DNA from: DAOMOP01 sp035444405
GTDB taxonomy: Bacteria > Pseudomonadota > Gammaproteobacteria > Burkholderiales > Rhodocyclaceae
NCBI GenBank assembly: GCA_035444405.1
Contig: DAOMOP010000182.1
Coordinates: 1-8,055 of the forward strand
Direction: 5' to 3'
DNA length: 8,055 bases
Each line of letters opens with the position of its first letter. Position 1 is the first letter of the stretch. The translations under genes and the position numbers were made by a program. The notes under the pieces are model-generated. The model did no database searches and was not told where the DNA came from. It worked only from the letters and a program-made list of their open reading frames with translations. Below are positions 1-5,745 of this stretch, in pieces.

Positions 1-57
1 GCCCCGCAGCCGCGCTGCGCGAAGCCCCTGCGCCTCGCGTCTTGCGGCCGGCGCACC

Positions 58-89
58 GATCGGGCGAGCCGGCGTGCCGGCACCCGATC
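58..89. repeat. Interrupted inverted repeat upstream of the E1 beta gene
   Basis: GATCGGG at 58-64 is the exact reverse complement of CCCGATC at 83-89. Nested inside, GCCGGC (68-73) and GCCGGC (76-81) pair with each other across a GT. Together they could form a stem of about 13 bp with a small internal loop (CGA on one side, A on the other). The structure ends ten bases before the Shine-Dalgarno sequence of the E1 beta gene. There is no T tract after it, so it is not a classical intrinsic terminator. It could be an mRNA-stabilising or processing element between a preceding gene and E1 beta, or an operator. The pairing is seen directly; the role is unknown. Nothing else in positions 1-57 could be assigned, and no reading frame there could be tied to a known protein. 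Confidence 0.5.
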
Positions 90-98
90 TTCGAATCC

Positions 99-104
99 AA
101 GGAG
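99..104 (+). promoter_or_regulatory. Shine-Dalgarno for the E1 beta gene
   Basis: AAGGAG lies six bases before the ATG at 111. It decides the start: the same frame is open upstream to at least an ATG at 42, but that one has no ribosome binding site, and the extra 23 residues do not look like an E1 beta N-terminus. Confidence 0.85.
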
Positions 105-110
105 TCCACA

Positions 111-1094
111 ATGGCCACACTATCCGTCAATGAAGCGATCTCGGCCGCGCTCGCCGAAGAGATGCGCCGCGATGCGCGCGTGCTGATGTTCGGCGAGGGT
201 GTCGCGACCAAGCGCCCCGAGCTGGTCACCGAGTTCGGCGCCGCGCGCGTACGCAACACCCCGCTCGCCGAAGGCATCATCGCCGGCACCGCGGTCGGCG
301 CCGCCGCGAGCGGGCTGCGCCCGGTCATCGACCTGTTGTTCGCGCCGTTCCTGACGCTGGCGATGGACGAGATCGTCAACAGCGCCGGCAAGCTGCGCTA
401 CCTGTCCGGCGGCCAGTTCAGCTTTCCGCTCGTGATCCTGACGCTCTCCGGTGCCGGCTGGGGGGTCGGCGCGCAGCACAACCACAACCTCGAGGCGTGG
501 TTCGTGCACAGCCCCGGCCTCAAGGTCGTCATGCCGTCGAACGCGGCCGACTTCAAGGGGCTGCTGAAGGCGGCGATCCGCGACGACAACCCGGTGCTGT
601 TCTTCATGGATCTCGCGCTCGGCTTCCAGCCCGGCGAGGTGCCCGACGGCGAGCATCTCGTGCCGCTCGGCCGCGCGGCGACGCTGCGTGAAGGCCGCGA
701 CGTCACGCTGGTGAGCTACGCGAAGACCGTACACACCTGTGTCGAAGCCGCCCAGCGCCTGGCCGCGCAGGGCATCTCGGCCGAGGTCGTCGACCTGCGT
801 TCGCTCAAGCCGCTCGACGAGGCGGCGATCCTCGCCTCGGCACGCAAGACCGGGCGTGTCGTCGTCGTGCATGAGGCCGGCCGCCCGTGCGGCGTCGGCG
901 CCGAGATCGCCGCGCTGCTCGCCGAGCACGCGTTCGACGCCCTGAGGGCCCCCATCGTGCGCCTGACCGGCCCCGACGCGCCGGCGCCGGCCGCCTGGGC
1001 GCTCGAGCAGGCCTTCGTGCCGCAGGCCGACGCGATCGTCGCCGCCGCACGCCGTCTGGTCGGACAGCACGCCGAGGCCATGCCGGCAGGCTGA
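111..1094 (+). CDS. 2-oxo acid dehydrogenase E1 component, beta subunit (transketolase-like)
   Basis: The 327-residue protein has the usual length of an E1 beta subunit of the pyruvate, acetoin or branched-chain 2-oxo acid dehydrogenase type. With E1 alpha this subunit would bind thiamine diphosphate and decarboxylate a 2-oxo acid, passing the acyl group to lipoyl-E2 in the cytoplasm. Visible family landmarks are an N-terminal SVNEAI...FGEG stretch (residues 5-30), NTPLAEGIIAG (49-59) where Glu54 should contact the thiamine pyrimidine, AQHNHNLEAWFVH (121-133), GLKVVMPS (136-143), and the C-terminal transketolase domain with VVDLRSLKPLD (226-236) and VVVHEAGRPCG (251-261). The region after DDNPV reads FFMDLAL, where most relatives I recall have an E-H-K/R motif, so this is a somewhat divergent member. 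No E1 alpha, E2 or E3 gene is in the window; E1 alpha may lie upstream of base 1. The substrate cannot be read from sequence: acetoin, pyruvate and branched-chain oxo acids are all possible. Confidence 0.85.
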   Translation: MATLSVNEAISAALAEEMRRDARVLMFGEGVATKRPELVTEFGAARVRNTPLAEGIIAGTAVGAAASGLRPVIDLLFAPFLTLAMDEIVNSAGKLRYLSGGQFSFPLVILTLSGAGWGVGAQHNHNLEAWFVHSPGLKVVMPSNAADFKGLLKAAIRDDNPVLFFMDLALGFQPGEVPDGEHLVPLGRAATLREGRDVTLVSYAKTVHTCVEAAQRLAAQGISAEVVDLRSLKPLDEAAILASARKTGRVVVVHEAGRPCGVGAEIAALLAEHAFDALRAPIVRLTGPDAPAPAAWALEQAFVPQADAIVAAARRLVGQHAEAMPAG

Positions 1095-1128
1095 CACCGC
1101 CGGCCGCCACGCCCACGCTTCCCCCCGC

Positions 1129-1144
1129 ATCCCCGCCCGGGGAT
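1129..1144. repeat. Short perfect inverted repeat after the E1 beta gene
   Basis: ATCCCCG (1129-1135) and CGGGGAT (1138-1144) are perfect reverse complements around CC; as RNA this would be a 6-bp stem with a GCCC loop. It sits 35 bases after the E1 beta stop. It could be a weak, T-tract-less terminator or an operator half-site pair. With so short a stem in GC-rich DNA, chance is a real alternative. Confidence 0.3.
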
Positions 1145-1158
1145 CACCACGGCACAAC

Positions 1159-1212
1159 GGACAAATGCGGGGACGATGCCTTTCGCCTATGGTATGTAGA
1201 CCAGAACGATTC
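1159..1212 (+). promoter_or_regulatory. Possible promoter region for the MscS-like gene and downstream operon
   Basis: This is the least GC-rich patch of the 182-base gap and contains TATGGT (1188-1193) and TATGTA (1193-1198), either of which could act as a -10 box. No convincing -35 hexamer lies at the right distance, so a sigma-70 promoter is not established; an activator-dependent promoter is possible. The gap size and the change of function between the flanking genes make it the most likely place for a promoter of the downstream gene set. Confidence 0.25.
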
Positions 1213-1215
1213 GGC

Positions 1216-1250
1216 CGCGGCGCACTCACAGCCCAGTCGGGTGCGCCGCG
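1216..1250. repeat. Strong leader hairpin upstream of the MscS-like gene
   Basis: CGCGGCGCAC (1216-1225) and GTGCGCCGCG (1241-1250) are perfect 10-base reverse complements. The next two positions (TC at 1226-1227 with GG at 1239-1240) can add a G-U and a C-G pair, giving a 12-bp stem with an 11-base loop. It ends 26 bases before the ATG at 1277. No T-run follows, so it is not an ordinary terminator; a 5'-leader element that affects translation or message stability, or a protein-binding site, is more likely. The pairing is seen directly and the function is inferred. Confidence 0.5.
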
Positions 1251-1276
1251 ACGACCGTCCTGTCCAATACATACGC

Positions 1277-3097
1277 ATGGTGAAGATGACTTCCGCCACA
1301 CCCCGTCCGCTGCTGCTCGTGCTGCTGAGCCTCCTCCTGTGCTGGTTCGCGACGGCACCCGTCCTCGCCCAGGAGACACCCGCCAGCCCGACCCGAGCGA
1401 TCGAGCGCGAGACGCGCCTGGCCGAGAGCCGCCAGCAGCTCGCCGACATCCAGCAAGCGCTGGGCGACATCCGCCAGCGTCTCGAGCAGCTGCGCCAAGG
1501 TCTCGACCAGGCCGAGGACAACGAGCAGCGCGAGATGCTGCAACAGCAGATCGCACAGCTCGAAACCCAGCGCAACAACCTGCGCGGCACCTTCGAGAAC
1601 ATCGCGCTCGGCGGCATCGACCTGGGGGTGTTCGCCGAGCAGCCCGCCGAGCAGAAGTTCGACTGGCAGGAAGAGCTGCTGTCGCTGATGCGGCCGCTCT
1701 TCAGCGAGCTGCGCCAGCTCACCGAACGACCGCGCGCGATCGAGCGCCTGCGCCAGGACCGCGCCGTGGTGACCGAACGTCTGCAGGTGGTCGAGCAGGC
1801 GCTCGCGAACATCGCCGCCATCGCCTCCGCCGAGCTCGACGAGGTTGCGCGCGACCGCCTCACCGAGCTGCGGCAGAGCTGGCTCGACCGTCAGGCCGAC
1901 CTGCTGCGCCAGCAAGGCATCATCGAGCTGCAGCTCGGCAATCTGCTCGAGCGCGAGGAGACGGTCTACGAACAGGCGCAGCGCGCGGTACGCGAGTTCT
2001 TCGTCGGCCGCGGCCTGACGCTGCTGCTCGCGGTCGGCGCCTTCGGCGTGACCTTTCTCGCGCTGCACGGGGCGATGACCCGCATTCTGCGCTTCCGCGA
2101 GCGCCGGCGCAGCGTGCGCCGCAGCCTGCGCACGCGCATCGCGCTGCTCGCCTACCGGCTGTTCGCAACGCTCGTGGCGATCCTGGTGTTCCTGATGGTC
2201 TTGTACGCGGCCGGCGACCTGGTGCTGTTCGGGCTCGCGCTGATCGTGCTGCTCGCGCTGATGCTGGGCTTTCGCACCTATCTGCCGCGCTACATGGCCG
2301 AGGCGCGGCTGTTCCTCAACGCCGGCCAGGTGCGCGAGGGCGAGCGCGTGATCTATCGCGGCATCCCGTGGCGGGTCGGCACCATCGGCTACTACGCGCG
2401 CCTGGTCAATCCCGAGCTCGACAACGGCCTGCTGCTGCTGCCGCTGGCCGAGCTCGAAAGCCTGATCTCGCGGCCGACGCCCGAAGACGAGCCGTGGTTC
2501 CCGACCCGGCCCGGCGAATACGTGCTGCTGTCGGACGGCACCTTCGCGCTGGTCGAACGCCAGACCCCCGAGGTCGTGCAGCTCAGGATCCTGGGCAACA
2601 CGACGATCTACGCGACCACCGACTTCCTCGCCGGCAATCCGCGCAACCTCTCGCGTGGCAGCTACGTCTGCTCGGCCGTCTTCGGCATCGACTATGGTCA
2701 CCAGGCGATCGCGACCGGCGAGGCGCCGCAGATCCTCCACGACGGCATCGCGGCGGCGCTCGCCGACTCGCCGGTCGCCGAACATGTCGAGGACGTGATG
2801 GTCGAATTTCGCGAGGCGGCGAGCTCCTCGCTCGACTACCAGATCGTCGTCACCGTCAACGGTGCGGCGGCAGCCTTCTACTTCAAGGTCGGCCGCATCA
2901 TTCAAAAGGCGTGCGTGGACGTGTGCAACCGCAACGGCTGGGTCATTCCGTTCAACCAGATCACGGTTCATCAGGGCGAAGGCTTCGAGGCGCTGCGCGC
3001 ACGCAGCGGCAACCCGATCACCGCGGCCGCGAAGCCGCCGGCGACGGCGGCAAGCCCGGCCGGCCTGCTCGCCCGCTGGTTCGGAGCAAGGGGGTGA
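1277..3097 (+). CDS. Exported coiled-coil MscS-like mechanosensitive channel family protein
   Basis: The predicted protein has 606 residues if it starts at ATG 1277; ATG 1286 (603 residues) is equally plausible, because neither has a clear Shine-Dalgarno. The order is: signal peptide (hydrophobic 11-30, likely cleavage after VLA at 31); a long Gln/Glu/Arg/Leu-rich periplasmic coiled-coil region (about 40-235); three hydrophobic segments (about 246-268, 288-311, 313-332) with a basic cytoplasmic loop RFRERRRSVRRSLRTR between the first two; then an MscS-type beta region (NAGQVREGERVIYRG, 348-362); and an alpha/beta C-terminal part ending in WVIPFNQITVHQ (555-566), which matches the end of MscS domains. 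A low-complexity Ala/Pro tail follows. MscS proteins are membrane channels opened by tension or used for osmotic release. The pore helix here lacks the usual Gly/Ala spacing. It ends four bases before the amidase gene, suggesting co-transcription. The family call is fairly sure; channel activity is not shown. Confidence 0.75.
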   Translation: MVKMTSATPRPLLLVLLSLLLCWFATAPVLAQETPASPTRAIERETRLAESRQQLADIQQALGDIRQRLEQLRQGLDQAEDNEQREMLQQQIAQLETQRNNLRGTFENIALGGIDLGVFAEQPAEQKFDWQEELLSLMRPLFSELRQLTERPRAIERLRQDRAVVTERLQVVEQALANIAAIASAELDEVARDRLTELRQSWLDRQADLLRQQGIIELQLGNLLEREETVYEQAQRAVREFFVGRGLTLLLAVGAFGVTFLALHGAMTRILRFRERRRSVRRSLRTRIALLAYRLFATLVAILVFLMVLYAAGDLVLFGLALIVLLALMLGFRTYLPRYMAEARLFLNAGQVREGERVIYRGIPWRVGTIGYYARLVNPELDNGLLLLPLAELESLISRPTPEDEPWFPTRPGEYVLLSDGTFALVERQTPEVVQLRILGNTTIYATTDFLAGNPRNLSRGSYVCSAVFGIDYGHQAIATGEAPQILHDGIAAALADSPVAEHVEDVMVEFREAASSSLDYQIVVTVNGAAAAFYFKVGRIIQKACVDVCNRNGWVIPFNQITVHQGEGFEALRARSGNPITAAAKPPATAASPAGLLARWFGARG

Positions 3098-3101
3098 AAC
3101 C

Positions 3102-3908
3102 ATGAAGATCGCGCTGTTCCAGGGGCCGCAGCAAGGAGCCGACCCGGCGATCCACCTCGCCGTGCTGGCCGAGGTCGCCGCGCGCGCGCACGCACAGGGT
3201 GCGCGCCTGCTGATTGCCCCCGAGCTCTTCGTGACCGGCTACCGCATCGGCGACGACACCCTCCGTGAGCGCGCCGAACCCGCCGACGGCGCGGCCGCGG
3301 CGCGGGTGGCCGAGATCGCGCGCGAGAGCGGCCTCGCGCTGCTCTACGGCTATCCGGAGCGTGACGGCGAGGCGATCTACAACGCCGCGCAACTCATCGA
3401 CCGCGACGGCCGCCGCGTCGCCAACCACCGCAAGACCCACCTCTTCGGCGATACCGAACGCCACGTGTTCACGGCCGGTGACGCGCCGACCGTGGCCGAG
3501 CTCGACGGCCTGCGCATCGGCGTGCTGATCTGCTACGAGCTCGAGTTTCCCGAAAACGCACGCCTGCTCGCGCTGGCCGGGGTGGACCTGATCGCGGTGC
3601 CGACCGCGCTGATGCACCCGTATGCGGCGGTGGCGCGCACGCTGGTGCCGGCGCGCGCGCTCGAGAACCAGGTGTTCGTCGCCTACGCGAACCGCTGCGG
3701 CAGCGAGCGCGACTACGACTACGTCGGCGCGAGCTGCATCGTCGCCCCCGACGGCCGCGAGCTCGCGCGCGCCGGCGGCAGCGAGGCCCTGCTCGTCGCC
3801 GCGCTCGACCGCGACGTCCTTGCCGAGTCGCGGCGGCTGAACCCCTACCTGCACGACCGCCGGCCGGCCCTGTACCGCGGACTGGCCGAGGCGTCGCGCC
3901 GGCACTGA
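3102..3908 (+). CDS. davA: omega-amino/guanidino acid amidase, DavA-like (nitrilase superfamily)
   Basis: The 268-residue cytoplasmic hydrolase belongs to the nitrilase/carbon-nitrogen hydrolase superfamily. It has the catalytic set Glu41 (APELFVTGY), Lys111 (NHRKTHLFGD) and Cys144 (VLICYELEFPENAR). Its start MKIALFQGPQ, the YGYPER segment (82-87) and the HLFGDTER region closely match, from memory, Pseudomonas putida 5-aminopentanamidase DavA (about 264 residues), which turns 5-aminopentanamide into 5-aminopentanoate plus ammonia. Here the neighbouring monooxygenase and guanidinobutyrase make 4-guanidinobutanamide (giving 4-guanidinobutanoate) the more likely substrate; that is an inference from context. 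ATG 3102 was chosen because AAGGGGG (3088-3094) sits seven bases before it; the frame is open further upstream only as an out-of-frame overlap of the MscS-like gene. It begins four bases after that gene and ends 13 bases before the monooxygenase gene, so the three are probably co-transcribed. The symbol reflects family; the substrate is uncertain. Confidence 0.88.
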   Translation: MKIALFQGPQQGADPAIHLAVLAEVAARAHAQGARLLIAPELFVTGYRIGDDTLRERAEPADGAAAARVAEIARESGLALLYGYPERDGEAIYNAAQLIDRDGRRVANHRKTHLFGDTERHVFTAGDAPTVAELDGLRIGVLICYELEFPENARLLALAGVDLIAVPTALMHPYAAVARTLVPARALENQVFVAYANRCGSERDYDYVGASCIVAPDGRELARAGGSEALLVAALDRDVLAESRRLNPYLHDRRPALYRGLAEASRRH

Positions 3909-3921
3909 GGCGGCGGCGGAC

Positions 3922-5598
3922 GTGGCCTGGCACCGCTCCGACGATCCGCGCCCGATCACGATCTTCGGGCCCGACTTCCCGTTCCCGTACGACGACTGGC
4001 TCGCCCATCCGTCCGGGCTCGGAAGCGTGCCCGCCGCGCGGCTCGGCACCGAGGTGGCGGTCGTCGGCGCCGGCATGGCCGGCATGACCGCGGCCTACGA
4101 GCTGATGAAGCTCGGTCTGCGTCCGGTCGTCTACGAGTCGCGACGCATCGGCGGACGGCTGCACTCGGAGCCGTTCAAGTGCGCCGACGGCATCATCGCC
4201 GAGCTCGGCGGCATGCGCTTTCCGCGCTCGTCGGCAGCGTTCTTCCACTACGTCGAGCGCTTCGGCCTCGCGACGCAACCGTTTCCGAACCCGCTCGCGC
4301 CGGACACGCACAGCACCGTGATCGACCTCGAAGGCCGCCCCGCGTACATCGAGCACGACGCGCAGCTGCCGCCGCTGCTGCGCGAAGTCGGCGAGGCCTG
4401 GCACGACGCGCTCGAGCACGAGGTCGGCTTCAGCGCGATACAGGACGCGATCCGCGCACGCGACGTCGCGCGCATCAAGGCGCTGTGGAACACGCTGGTG
4501 CCGATCTGGGACAACCGCAGCTTCTACGACTTCTGCGCGACCTCGGCGGCGTTTCGCCGCCACTCGTTCCGTCACCTCGAAGCATTCGGCCAGGTCGGCT
4601 TCGGCACCGGCGGCTGGGACACCGACTTTCCGAACTCGATGCTCGAGATCCTGCGCGTCGTATTCACCGACTGCGACGAGAACCAGCAGCTCATCGTCGG
4701 CGGTGTCGAGCAGGTGCCGCGCCACCTGTGGCGCGACAGCCCGGCACGGCTGGTGCACTGGCCCGCCGGCACGACGCTCGAGCGGCTGCACTCGGGCGCG
4801 CCGCGTCCCGGCGTCGCCCGCCTCGAGCGCGCCGGCGACGGCCGGCGCATCCGCGTCATCGACCGCTGGGGCGACGCGCGCGAGTACGACGCGGTGCTGG
4901 TCACCTGCCAGAGCTGGCTGCTCACGACCCACATCAGCACCGACGAGCAGCTGTTCTCGCACAAGCTGTGGATGGCGCTCGACCGCACGCGCTACATGCA
5001 GTCGGCCAAGACCTTCGTGATGGTCGACCGGCCGTTCTGGAAGGACCGGGATCCGGCCACCGGACGCGACCGCATGAGCATGACGCTGACCGACCGGCTC
5101 ACGCGCGGCACCTATCTGTTCGACCTCGGCGACGACCGCCCCGGCGTGATCTGCCTGTCGTACTCGTGGATGAGCGATGCGCTGAAGATGCTGCCGCTGC
5201 CGGTCGAGCAGCGCGTGCGCCTCGCGCTCGACGCGCTCGCGCAGATCTACCCCGACGTCGATCTGAAGCGCCACATCGTCGGCGACCCGATCACGGTGTC
5301 GTGGGAGGACGATCCGAACTTCCTCGGCGCGTTCAAGGGCGCGCTGCCCGGACACTACCGCTACAACCGCCGCATGTACTGCCACTTCATGCAGGACGGT
5401 CTGCCGCCGGCCGAGCGCGGCATCTTCCTCGCCGGCGACGACATCGGCTGGATGCCCGGCTGGGTCGAAGGCGCGGTGCACACGGCGCTCAATGCCGTGT
5501 GGGGCATCGTGCACCACCTCGGTGGCCACAGCGCGCCCGACAATCCCGGCCCCGGCGACCGTTTCGAGGAACTCGCACCACTCGCCCTGTCTGACTGA
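3922..5598 (+). CDS. davB: Flavin-dependent L-lysine/L-arginine 2-monooxygenase, DavB-like
   Basis: The 558-residue protein is, from memory, strongly similar along its whole length to P. putida lysine 2-monooxygenase DavB and to the Pseudomonas lysine oxidase/monooxygenase (about 560 residues). These FAD enzymes oxidatively decarboxylate a basic amino acid to the amide one carbon shorter, using O2. Landmarks: family N-terminus PITIFGPDFPF (11-21); Rossmann FAD motif VVGAGMAG (47-54) with acidic Glu72 and IGGR (76-79); LGGMRFP (95-101); FGTGGWDTDFPNSMLEI (227-243); Cys251, apparently matching the Cys254 studied in the lysine enzyme; SYSWMSDALKML (413-424); C-terminal FAD segment GDDIGWMPGWVEGAV (505-519). 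The start is GTG at 3922; no other start codon fits between the amidase stop and the conserved N-terminus, and only a weak GGCGGA precedes it, so translation may be coupled to the amidase gene. Lysine, ornithine or arginine could be substrate; the guanidinobutyrase gene downstream favours arginine. Confidence 0.9.
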   Translation: MAWHRSDDPRPITIFGPDFPFPYDDWLAHPSGLGSVPAARLGTEVAVVGAGMAGMTAAYELMKLGLRPVVYESRRIGGRLHSEPFKCADGIIAELGGMRFPRSSAAFFHYVERFGLATQPFPNPLAPDTHSTVIDLEGRPAYIEHDAQLPPLLREVGEAWHDALEHEVGFSAIQDAIRARDVARIKALWNTLVPIWDNRSFYDFCATSAAFRRHSFRHLEAFGQVGFGTGGWDTDFPNSMLEILRVVFTDCDENQQLIVGGVEQVPRHLWRDSPARLVHWPAGTTLERLHSGAPRPGVARLERAGDGRRIRVIDRWGDAREYDAVLVTCQSWLLTTHISTDEQLFSHKLWMALDRTRYMQSAKTFVMVDRPFWKDRDPATGRDRMSMTLTDRLTRGTYLFDLGDDRPGVICLSYSWMSDALKMLPLPVEQRVRLALDALAQIYPDVDLKRHIVGDPITVSWEDDPNFLGAFKGALPGHYRYNRRMYCHFMQDGLPPAERGIFLAGDDIGWMPGWVEGAVHTALNAVWGIVHHLGGHSAPDNPGPGDRFEELAPLALSD

Positions 5599-5616
5599 CA
5601 GGAGACCGGCAGCGTC

Positions 5617-5745
5617 ATGCACCGCCAGCCGTTCGCGCCAGTCGCCGCGACGGCGGGGGCAACGATCTTGCGGGTGCGGCGGCGATGCGAGATGCGCCGG
5701 CAGCTCCGGGCGGCACCGCCCGCTCGCACAGGACGCACGCGATGA
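5617..5745 (+). CDS. Possible Arg-rich small ORF (42 aa) overlapping the gbuA start
   Basis: An ATG at 5617 opens a 42-codon frame whose TGA (5743-5745) overlaps the gbuA ATG (5742) as ATGA, an arrangement typical of translational coupling. AGGAG at 5600-5604, just after the davB stop, could serve as ribosome binding site, although its 12-base spacing is long. The peptide begins MHRQPFAPVAATAG and contains 11 arginines, including three in a row at 21-23. I recognise no family. High GC content alone yields many Arg codons, so the composition is weak evidence. It could be a leader peptide that senses arginine supply ahead of an arginine-catabolic gene, a small protein, or a chance frame in a spacer. 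Confidence 0.25.
   Translation: MHRQPFAPVAATAGATILRVRRRCEMRRQLRAAPPARTGRTR
5707..5722. repeat. Hairpin just upstream of the gbuA ribosome binding site
   Basis: CGGGCGG (5707-5713) and CCGCCCG (5716-5722) are perfect reverse complements around CA; as RNA, a 6-bp stem with a GCAC loop is realistic. It ends six bases before the gbuA Shine-Dalgarno and lies within the tail of the possible 42-residue small ORF. It has no T tract. Translation of the small ORF would open this structure, so a role in controlling gbuA initiation is conceivable but unproven. Confidence 0.35.
5729..5733 (+). promoter_or_regulatory. Shine-Dalgarno deciding the gbuA start
   Basis: CAGGA lies eight bases before ATG 5742. 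It supports that start over the in-frame ATG at 5685, which has no comparable site and would add 19 residues absent from the family N-terminus. Confidence 0.6.

Noticed and set aside
1241..1276. An in-frame GTG at 1241 as an earlier start of the MscS-like protein
   Set aside because: It lies inside the leader hairpin, has no Shine-Dalgarno, and would place about 12 charged residues before an otherwise well-formed signal peptide.
120..1556. A 478-codon minus-strand frame opposite E1 beta and the start of the MscS-like gene
   Set aside because: It covers a clear E1 beta gene and an intergenic region, has skewed composition and no family resemblance.
1226..3103. A 625-codon minus-strand frame opposite the MscS-like gene
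   Set aside because: Composition is dominated by Gln, Arg, Glu, Ala and Val from antisense reading of Leu/Glu/Arg-rich coiled-coil codons; no domain is visible.
1165..3105. A 646-codon + strand frame overlapping the MscS-like gene
   Set aside because: The translation is Arg/Ala/Pro-rich without domains. The frame used instead has a signal peptide, coiled coil, membrane segments and an MscS C-terminus.
3102..5598. A lysine delta-aminovalerate operon as the simple label for davA and davB
   Set aside because: It remains possible as a side activity, but the guanidinobutyrase immediately downstream has no role in lysine breakdown, so arginine is the better-fitting substrate.
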